NCBI GenBank assembly: GCA_905214245.1 | Contig: CAJMLO010000025.1 | Location: forward strand, 1 to 16,675 | Direction of reading: 5' to 3' | Length of the DNA stretch: 16,675 nt | Origin: an uncultured bacterium | Lineage (GTDB): Bacteria; Bacillota; Clostridia; TANB77; CAG-508 | In this document: positions 6,964-11,382 of the stretch, piece after piece | Layout: every line of letters begins with the position of its first letter | Numbering within the stretch: the first letter of the stretch is position 1 | Program-made: the position numbers and the translations under genes | The notes under the pieces: model-generated | What the model was told of the DNA's origin: nothing | What the model saw: only the letters and a program-made list of their open reading frames with translations | Database searches by the model: none

Positions 6964-8496
6964 ATGAACAATAATTTAACAATGCTTATGATATTAGATG
7001 GATTTGGAATAAGAGAAAGCAAAGTTGGAAATGCAGTTAAACTTGCAAATACACCTAATATAGACAAACTAATGAAGATATGTCCAACATCAATAATACA
7101 CACAAGTGGACTTCAAGTAGGACTTCCAGAAGGTCAAATGGGAAATTCAGAAGTAGGACACACAAACATAGGAGCAGGAAGAATAGTATATCAAGAACTT
7201 ACAAGAATAACAAAATCAATTGAAGATGGCGATTTCTTTAGTATTCCTGAATTTGTATCTGCAATAGAAAATTGCAAAAAACATGGAAGTAAATTACACA
7301 TTTTAGGACTTCTTTCTGATGGTGGAGTTCATAGTCATATAAGACATTTATATGGATTATTAGAACTTGCTAAAAGAAAAGATTTTGAAGACGTATATGT
7401 ACATTGCTTTATGGATGGAAGAGATACACCACCTGCTTCAGGAGAAAGCTATATAGTAAAACTTGAAGAAAAAATGAGAGAAAAAGGTGTTGGAAAAATT
7501 GCTACAATATCAGGTAGATTTTATAGCATGGATAGAGATAAAAGATGGCAAAGAGTTCAAAAAGCATATGATGCTTTAGTAAATGGAGAAGGAAATAAAG
7601 CAACAAGTGCTGTATCTGCAATAGAATCTTCTTATCAAAAAGAAGTATTTGATGAATTTGTTGAGCCAACAGTCATCTATTCTGGAGATAAACCAGTTGC
7701 AAAAATAGAAAAGAATGATTCAGTTATATTCTTCAATTTTAGACCAGATAGAGCAAGAGAATTAACAAGAACATTAGTTGATCCAGAATTTAATGAATTT
7801 GAAACAAAGAATTTAGATTTATATTATGTTACATTTACACAATATGATGCAACACTTCCAAACGTAAATATAGCATTTAAACCTGAAAAACTAGTAAATA
7901 CATTTGGTGAATATATCAGTAAAAATGGATTAACACAATTAAGAATAGCAGAAACAGAAAAATATGCACATGTAACATTCTTCTTTAATGGAGGAGAAGA
8001 AAAACAATATCCAGGAGAAGATAGAATATTGGTTCCATCTCCAAAAGTTGAGACATATGATATGCAACCGGAAATGAGTGCTGAAGAGGTTACTGTAAAA
8101 GTTGTTGAAGCAATTAAATCTGGAAAGTATAATTCTATTATATTGAATTATGCAAACCCTGACATGGTAGGACATACAGGAAGCCTAGAGGCAGCAATAA
8201 AAGCAATAGAAAAAATTGACGGATGTGTGCAAAGAGTTGTTGATGCTGTAAAAGAGCAAAATGGAGTTCTTTTAATTACAGCAGATCATGGAAATGCAGA
8301 GCAAATGATAGACGAAGCGACAGGAGAGCCACATACTGCACATACAACAAACCCAGTTCCACTTATTTTAGTTGGTAAAGATAATGTAAGATTAAAAGAA
8401 GGAAGACTTGCAGATTTAGCACCAACAATGCTTGAAATAATGGGACTAGAAAAGCCACAAGAAATGACAGGCGAAAGCTTAATAGAAAAAGTATAA
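6964..8496 (+). CDS. gpmI: 2,3-bisphosphoglycerate-independent phosphoglycerate mutase
   Basis: This metal-dependent enzyme converts 3-phosphoglycerate to 2-phosphoglycerate through a phosphoserine intermediate. It belongs to the alkaline phosphatase superfamily. Asp12 in ILDGFG and the nucleophile Ser62 in MGNSEVGHTNIG are in place, as are the metal ligands Asp441 and His442 in ITADHGNAEQM and the later histidines of HTAHTTNPVP. The inserted transferase domain carries SDGGVHSH, FMDGRDTPP and NFRPDRARE. The length of 510 aa is normal. The start at 6964 is supported by AAGAGG (6947-6952) at 11 nt spacing; an ATG at 6957 is out of frame and stops after five codons. Manganese-dependent GpmI is typical of spore-forming Bacillota. 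Confidence 0.97.
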   Translation: MNNNLTMLMILDGFGIRESKVGNAVKLANTPNIDKLMKICPTSIIHTSGLQVGLPEGQMGNSEVGHTNIGAGRIVYQELTRITKSIEDGDFFSIPEFVSAIENCKKHGSKLHILGLLSDGGVHSHIRHLYGLLELAKRKDFEDVYVHCFMDGRDTPPASGESYIVKLEEKMREKGVGKIATISGRFYSMDRDKRWQRVQKAYDALVNGEGNKATSAVSAIESSYQKEVFDEFVEPTVIYSGDKPVAKIEKNDSVIFFNFRPDRARELTRTLVDPEFNEFETKNLDLYYVTFTQYDATLPNVNIAFKPEKLVNTFGEYISKNGLTQLRIAETEKYAHVTFFFNGGEEKQYPGEDRILVPSPKVETYDMQPEMSAEEVTVKVVEAIKSGKYNSIILNYANPDMVGHTGSLEAAIKAIEKIDGCVQRVVDAVKEQNGVLLITADHGNAEQMIDEATGEPHTAHTTNPVPLILVGKDNVRLKEGRLADLAPTMLEIMGLEKPQEMTGESLIEKV

Positions 8497-8517
8497 GAGG
8501 CAAAATCTGGAGGATAT

Positions 8518-9339
8518 ATGAAAGTAACACCAGAAATAAAAAATATATATGCAAGTATTCAAAAGCAGTTATTTTATTTAATACCAGAAAAATGGGATAG
8601 AATATATTTATATGCTTCTGTAGTAGAGCAAATGTTAAATCTTGAAACTGGAGAAATGTTCTTTTATTACTTTCCTAAGGGATTGCTAAAAAAGAATCCG
8701 GTTAATGTATATGAAATTCCTTCTAAATTTAATTTAGAAGAAGAAGAATACATCGAGCTAGTGGAAAAATTATATAATACAATAAAAGAGTTACGAAATA
8801 TATATAAAAATCAAGATGGAAAAGCTTGGTCAAATGTAACAATAAAAATTGTAGGATTAAAATTCGAAGTAGAGTATAATTATGAAAATTTAACATATTC
8901 AAGGTATTCTGGAATTGAAAGACATGTTATATGGAAATATAAAAATTTAGATATTCCAATAGAAAGCTTTAATAAAAAGGAAAGACAACTTATATTGAAA
9001 TATTTAGAGGAATATGAAGATAGCAAAGATTTAACAGAAACATATATAGAGTCAATGTATAAAAGGCCTATAAAAAATGTAGTAGAGTATAACAAAGAAA
9101 AAGTGGAAGTAAATGATGAAAAGCAACATACAGATGAAAGCAAAATGGAAAGACTTACAAGGGAAAACAAAGAAAGACTTAAAGATAAAAAAGCCACGTA
9201 CACATATATCAAAAAAGAAAAAATAGGACTTAACTTTAAAAATAAATATCCAAAAGATGAAAAAGAAGAAACCTATATACAACAAATAGAAGCACAAAAA
9301 AAGGCTGTAAAAAGCCAAATATTAGATCATAATGTATAA
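8518..9339 (+). CDS. YezG/DUF600-like protein with a charged C-terminal tail, inside the glycolytic cluster
   Basis: Residues 8 to about 165 resemble the DUF600 (YezG) family, whose Bacillus member is the immunity protein of the LXG toxin YeeF. Features are the start ..YASIQKQLFYLIPEKWDRIYLYASV, a FFYYFPKG strand, the helix LVEKLYNTIKELRNIYK, the AWSNVTI strand and FEVEYNYENL, then ERHVIWKYKNLDIP. The remaining 100 residues are a Lys/Glu-rich, low-complexity tail not expected in YezG (VNDEKQHTDESKMERLTREN and onward). There is no signal peptide or membrane span. GGAGGA (8509-8514) is only 3-4 nt from the ATG, but the next in-frame Met is residue 39, so this start is kept. No LXG or other polymorphic toxin is nearby, so an immunity role is not supported by context; a housekeeping use of the fold is equally possible. 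Confidence 0.62.
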   Translation: MKVTPEIKNIYASIQKQLFYLIPEKWDRIYLYASVVEQMLNLETGEMFFYYFPKGLLKKNPVNVYEIPSKFNLEEEEYIELVEKLYNTIKELRNIYKNQDGKAWSNVTIKIVGLKFEVEYNYENLTYSRYSGIERHVIWKYKNLDIPIESFNKKERQLILKYLEEYEDSKDLTETYIESMYKRPIKNVVEYNKEKVEVNDEKQHTDESKMERLTRENKERLKDKKATYTYIKKEKIGLNFKNKYPKDEKEETYIQQIEAQKKAVKSQILDHNV

Positions 9340-9371
9340 AAAATATTTATAAAGAAAGGATTTGAAATAAA

Positions 9372-10676
9372 ATGAAAGATTATTTAGGAATTGAAAGCGT
9401 AAAAGCATTAGAGGTATTGGATTCAAGAGGAAATCCAACAGTACAAGTAGAAGTTATAACAGAAGGAGGATTTTCAGGAGTAGCTATGGTTCCATCTGGA
9501 GCATCAACAGGAAGCTTTGAAGCTGTTGAACTTCGTGACGGAGATAAAGAAAGATATTTAGGCAAAGGTGTTTTAAAAGCAGTTGAAAATGTAAATACAA
9601 AAATTGCAAAAGCACTTGAAAATATGAATGTTTATGAACAAGCTAAAATTGATAAAACATTAATAGAACTTGATGGAACAGACAATAAAGCAAAACTTGG
9701 AGCAAATGCAACACTTGGTGTATCACTTGCAGTTGCAAAAGCAGCAGCAGCTTCACTTGGAATGAGCCTATACAACTACATTGGTGGAGTTAATGCAAAA
9801 GAATTACCAGTACCAATGATGAATATTATGAATGGTGGAAAACATGCAGACAGTGGTCTTACAGTACAAGAATTTATGATTATGCCAGTTGGAGCAAAAT
9901 CATTTAGCGAATGCATGAGAATGGGCGTAGAAGTATATCATAACTTAAAGAAAGTATTAAAAGAAAAAGGACTTTCAACAGCAGTAGGAGATGAAGGTGG
10001 ATTTGCACCAAATGTTTCAAGTGAAAAAGAAGCAATTGAATTAATTCTTGAAGCAATTAAAAAAGCTGGATATGAACCAGGAAAAGATGTATGTTTAGCA
10101 CTAGATGCTGCTTCAACAGAAATGTTTGACGAAGCTAAAAAGATTGGAAAAGATGGATATTACTTCTGGAAAACAGGAGAATTCAAAACAAGAGAGCAAA
10201 TGATAGACTTTATAGTTGATCTTGCAAATAGTTATCCTATTATCTCAATTGAAGATGGTCTTGCAGAAGAAGATTGGGAAGCTTGGAAAGTATTAACAGA
10301 AAAACTTGGAGACAAAGTACAACTTGTTGGTGATGATTTATTTGTAACAAATATAAAAAGATTACAAAAAGGTATTGACAACAATACAGCAAATAGTATA
10401 TTAATTAAGTTAAATCAAATTGGAACTTTAACAGAAACATTAGATGCAATTGAACTTGCAAAGAAAAATGGATATACAGCTGTAGTTTCACATAGAAGCG
10501 GTGAAACAGAAGATACAACACTTGCTGATGTAGCAGTTGCAACAAATGCTGGACAAATTAAAACAGGTGCACCTTGTAGAACAGACCGTGTTGCTAAATA
10601 TAACAGATTACTAAATATCGAAGCTGAACTTGGTGATGTTGCAGTATTTTCTGGAAGAGAATCATTAAAAAAATAA
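9372..10676 (+). CDS. eno: Enolase (phosphopyruvate hydratase)
   Basis: Enolase dehydrates 2-phosphoglycerate to phosphoenolpyruvate in the cytoplasm and often also works in the RNA degradosome or on the surface. The chain is full length at 434 aa. The N-terminal SRGNPTVQVE and the mobile loop SGASTGSFEA are present. Catalytic Glu208 is in GDEGGFAPN and Lys346 in ILIKLNQIGTLTE. The Mg ligands are Asp245 (ALDAAS), Glu294 (SIEDG) and Asp321 (GDDLFVTN). SHRSGETEDT closes the barrel. GAAAGGA (9354-9360) lies 11 nt before the ATG, a loose but workable spacing. It is the last protein gene of the cluster, 32 nt after the YezG-like gene and 47 nt before tRNA-Gln. Confidence 0.98.
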   Translation: MKDYLGIESVKALEVLDSRGNPTVQVEVITEGGFSGVAMVPSGASTGSFEAVELRDGDKERYLGKGVLKAVENVNTKIAKALENMNVYEQAKIDKTLIELDGTDNKAKLGANATLGVSLAVAKAAAASLGMSLYNYIGGVNAKELPVPMMNIMNGGKHADSGLTVQEFMIMPVGAKSFSECMRMGVEVYHNLKKVLKEKGLSTAVGDEGGFAPNVSSEKEAIELILEAIKKAGYEPGKDVCLALDAASTEMFDEAKKIGKDGYYFWKTGEFKTREQMIDFIVDLANSYPIISIEDGLAEEDWEAWKVLTEKLGDKVQLVGDDLFVTNIKRLQKGIDNNTANSILIKLNQIGTLTETLDAIELAKKNGYTAVVSHRSGETEDTTLADVAVATNAGQIKTGAPCRTDRVAKYNRLLNIEAELGDVAVFSGRESLKK

Positions 10677-10695
10677 GAAATAATATACAATAAAT

Positions 10696-10714
10696 AGGGG
10701 AGAAAATCTCCCCT
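10696..10714 (+). terminator. Hairpin between eno and tRNA-Gln, weak terminator or processing site
   Basis: AGGGGAGA (10696-10703) and TCTCCCCT (10707-10714) form a perfect 8-bp stem with a 3-nt loop. The sequence after it (TACATATATT) is not a T-run, so complete termination is unlikely. It may stabilise the 3' end of the eno message once the downstream tRNA is cut out by RNase P and RNase Z. Confidence 0.55.
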
Positions 10715-10723
10715 TACATATAT

Positions 10724-10798
10724 TGGGGTATCGCCAAGCGGTAAGGCATCGGACTCTGACTCCGACATTCCTGTGTTCGAATCACAGTACCCCAGCCA
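10724..10798 (+). tRNA. tRNA-Gln, anticodon CTG
   Basis: The full cloverleaf is visible. The acceptor arm TGGGGTA (10724-10730) pairs with TACCCCA (10788-10794), the D arm is GCCAAGCGGTAAGGC, the anticodon stem TCGGA/TCCGA (10749-10753, 10761-10765) encloses CTCTGAC, and the T arm contains GTTCGAATC. The anticodon at 10756-10758 is CTG, reading CAG. Discriminator G and CCA are encoded (10795-10798). The TGGGGTATCGCCAAG start is typical of bacterial tRNA-Gln. No separate promoter of quality lies in the 47 nt after eno, so it may be transcribed from the glycolytic operon; the next terminator follows immediately. Confidence 0.95.
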
Positions 10799-10805
10799 GT
10801 GATAC

Positions 10806-10841
10806 CAAGGCTTTCAGAAAACTGGAAGTCTTGCTTTTTTA
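10806..10841 (+). terminator. Strong intrinsic terminator after tRNA-Gln
   Basis: CAAGGCTTTCAG (10806-10817) pairs with CTGGAAGTCTTG (10822-10833) over 12 positions, two of them G-T, around the loop AAAA. CTTTTTT follows. It ends the glycolytic and tRNA transcript. Confidence 0.9.
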
Positions 10842-10854
10842 TATAAATTAGTCG

Positions 10855-10876
10855 AACTTGTCCAAAACTTGTCCAA
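10855..10876. repeat. Exact tandem duplication of an 11-mer
   Basis: AACTTGTCCAA occurs twice in direct succession (10855-10865 and 10866-10876), followed by AAAT. It lies 57 nt downstream of the tRNA-Gln 3' end. Tandem sites of this size near tRNA genes can be arm sites of an integrase or a scar of an element, but no integrase gene and no copy of the tRNA 3' end is seen. Confidence 0.6.
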
Positions 10877-10902
10877 AATGAGAAAATAAAATAGAAAAAC
10901 AT

Positions 10903-10931
10903 TTGTAATTTATTGGAAATTAGTGTATAAT
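10903..10931 (+). promoter_or_regulatory. Sigma-A promoter of the small mRNA
   Basis: TTGTAA (10903-10908) and TATAAT (10926-10931) are 17 nt apart. The predicted start is about 10938. The spacer and -10 (TATTGGAAATTAGTG then TATAATA) are almost the same as in the minus-strand promoter at 11226-11198. Confidence 0.75.
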
Positions 10932-10937
10932 AATAAA

Positions 10938-10970
10938 ATCCTTTTCAAAGGAAATCTTTGAGAAAGGAGG
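10938..10970 (+). promoter_or_regulatory. 5' leader with alternative hairpins able to hide the Shine-Dalgarno sequence
   Basis: TCCTTT at 10939-10944 can pair with AAAGGA at 10947-10952, forming a small hairpin at the extreme 5' end, or with the identical AAAGGA at 10963-10968 that is the Shine-Dalgarno sequence itself. CAAAG and CTTTG (10946-10950, 10956-10960) form a competing short stem. Leader structures that restrict ribosome access are usual in type I toxin mRNAs. The folding is read by eye only. Confidence 0.45.
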
Positions 10971-10992
10971 TGCTATTATAGTATGTCAGGCT
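10970..10992 (+). repeat. Direct repeat copy A, over the start codon of the 31-aa ORF
   Basis: This copy begins at the last base of the Shine-Dalgarno sequence and covers the ATG (10983-10985). Compared with copy B (11158-11179) it has GTGCTATT, an extra A, TAGT, A instead of C, TGTCAG, G instead of A, then CT: 20 identical positions, two substitutions and one indel. Confidence 0.8.
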
Positions 10993-11078
10993 ACATGTTA
11001 ATATGGATTCTGCTTCAGAAAATTGAAAAATTGGAAGAAGAATTGAATACATATAAAAACCAAACAAATAAAAACTGA
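10983..11078 (+). CDS. 31-aa peptide, candidate type I toxin
   Basis: This ORF of 31 codons starts MSGYMLIWILLQKIEKLEEE and ends with a polar, lysine- and asparagine-rich tail (YKNQTNKN). It has the signals of a real gene: a strong AAAGGAGG (10963-10970) 12 nt before the ATG, a consensus promoter and a terminator 10 nt after the stop. A hydrophobic stretch at residues 4-11 leads into a charged amphipathic helix with heptad-like spacing. The hydrophobic part is shorter than the membrane span of Fst or Ldr toxins, so it would have to insert as an amphipathic helix or act differently. The start codon lies within a repeat complementary to the minus-strand small RNA. I do not recognise the peptide; a toxin role rests on architecture only. 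A regulatory or structural microprotein is the alternative. Confidence 0.7.
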   Translation: MSGYMLIWILLQKIEKLEEELNTYKNQTNKN

Positions 11079-11088
11079 TTTATCAGTT

Positions 11089-11119
11089 CAGAGCAGTTCT
11101 CTACCTGCTCTGTTTTTTT
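11089..11119 (+). terminator. Terminator of the small mRNA, loop complementary to the antisense RNA
   Basis: CAGAGCAG (11089-11096) and CTGCTCTG (11105-11112) form a perfect 8-bp stem around the 8-nt loop TTCTCTAC, followed by seven T. The loop bases CTCTAC (11099-11104) are the exact complement of the loop of the minus-strand terminator. A small extra hairpin, AACTGA/TCAGTT (11073-11078 and 11083-11088), sits just before it over the stop codon. Confidence 0.9.
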
Positions 11120-11125
11120 CAACAC

Positions 11126-11157
11126 AAAAAAAGATATGTGTCTCTACACACATATCT
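11126..11157 (-). terminator. Terminator of the minus-strand small RNA
   Basis: On the plus strand AGATATGTGT (11132-11141) and ACACATATCT (11148-11157) are perfect 10-bp arms around CTCTAC, preceded by a run of A from 11126. Read on the minus strand this is a stem with loop GTAGAG followed by seven T. No T-run follows on the plus strand, so it works for minus-strand transcripts only. Confidence 0.88.
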
Positions 11158-11179
11158 GTGCTATTTAGTCTGTCAGACT
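11158..11179 (+). repeat. Direct repeat copy B, within the antisense RNA gene
   Basis: This is the partner of 10970-10992 in the same orientation on the plus strand. Because the small RNA is made from the minus strand, the repeat produces complementarity instead of identity between the two RNAs. At the ATG of copy A it has CTG. Confidence 0.8.
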
Positions 11180-11197
11180 TTTGCTTAAGCTACAAAT

Positions 11198-11226
11198 ATT
11201 ATAGCACTAATTCCAATATATGTCAA
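11198..11226 (-). promoter_or_regulatory. Perfect consensus sigma-A promoter for the antisense RNA
   Basis: On the minus strand TTGACA (11226-11221) and TATAAT (11203-11198) both match consensus in full with 17 nt spacing, the strongest promoter in the window. Predicted start near 11191. A stronger promoter on the antitoxin RNA than on the toxin mRNA is the expected arrangement in type I systems. Confidence 0.88.
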
Positions 11227-11245
11227 ACTTTTTCAAAAATTCAAT

Positions 11246-11295
11246 TTTTTCAATTGATTCATTAAGACAGTATCATAAATTAATCAATTGAAAAA
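11246..11295. repeat. 14-bp perfect inverted repeat upstream of the ABC exporter operon
   Basis: TTTTTCAATTGATT (11246-11259) and AATCAATTGAAAAA (11282-11295) are exact reverse complements with a 22-nt spacer. It sits between the antisense-RNA promoter and the exporter promoter. Each arm contains the palindrome CAATTG. It may be an operator for the exporter or the edge of the small module. Confidence 0.6.
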
Positions 11296-11311
11296 TAAAT
11301 TGGCAAAGCTC

Positions 11312-11340
11312 TTTATAAATTCCAAAATTTTTGATATAAT
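11312..11340 (+). promoter_or_regulatory. Extended -10 promoter of the ABC exporter operon
   Basis: TGATATAAT (11332-11340) is an extended -10 with a perfect TATAAT at 11335-11340. A weak TTTATA at 11312-11317 lies 17 nt upstream. The predicted start near 11347 rules out a translation start at the GTG at 11347. Confidence 0.65.
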
Positions 11341-11382
11341 ACTTGGGTGAAGCTAAAAACACATAAAAAGAAGGAGGAAAGT

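Larger units (their letters stand above)
11126..11191 (-). ncRNA. Predicted antisense small RNA of about 66 nt, candidate type I antitoxin
   Basis: The RNA is bounded by a perfect consensus promoter upstream and a clear terminator at its end. No ORF with a ribosome-binding site fits inside it. It begins with the palindrome GCTTAAGC, then AGTCT-GAC-AGACT (a 5-bp hairpin with a 3-nt loop), then AAATAGCAC and the terminator stem. Bases 11179 to 11158 can pair with mRNA 10970-10992 over 20 Watson-Crick pairs and one G-U, with one A-G mismatch at the A of AUG and one bulged A. Such pairing would block initiation. It does not overlap the mRNA in cis, so it would act in trans through the repeat, as RNA II does in pAD1 par. 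Confidence 0.75.
10903..11226. other. Candidate par-like (Fst/RNA I-RNA II type) type I toxin-antitoxin module
   Basis: Two convergent short transcription units fill this interval. The plus unit has promoter 10903-10931, a 5' hairpin, a 31-codon ORF (10983-11078) and a terminator (11089-11119). The minus unit has promoter 11226-11198, an RNA of about 66 nt and a terminator ending near 11126. They share an imperfect direct repeat (10970-10992 and 11158-11179) that makes the small RNA complementary to the start-codon region of the mRNA, and both terminator loops contain CTCTAC on the plus strand, so the loops are complementary as RNAs. Convergent units, direct repeats and loop-loop pairing are the known design of the pAD1 par locus of Enterococcus. 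Toxicity of the peptide is inference. Confidence 0.72.

Noticed and set aside
10714..10902. 62-aa minus-strand ORF crossing tRNA-Gln and its terminator
   Set aside because: It is the antisense of a tRNA and a terminator hairpin, lacks a ribosome-binding site and has no family features.
10724..11346. Phage attachment site duplication of the tRNA-Gln 3' end
   Set aside because: No second copy of GTTCGAATC..CCCCA is visible downstream and no integrase gene is present.
11347..11382. GTG at 11347 as an upstream start of the first ABC gene
   Set aside because: It coincides with the predicted transcription start and has no ribosome-binding site, while ATG 11383 has AAGGAGG at 5 nt.
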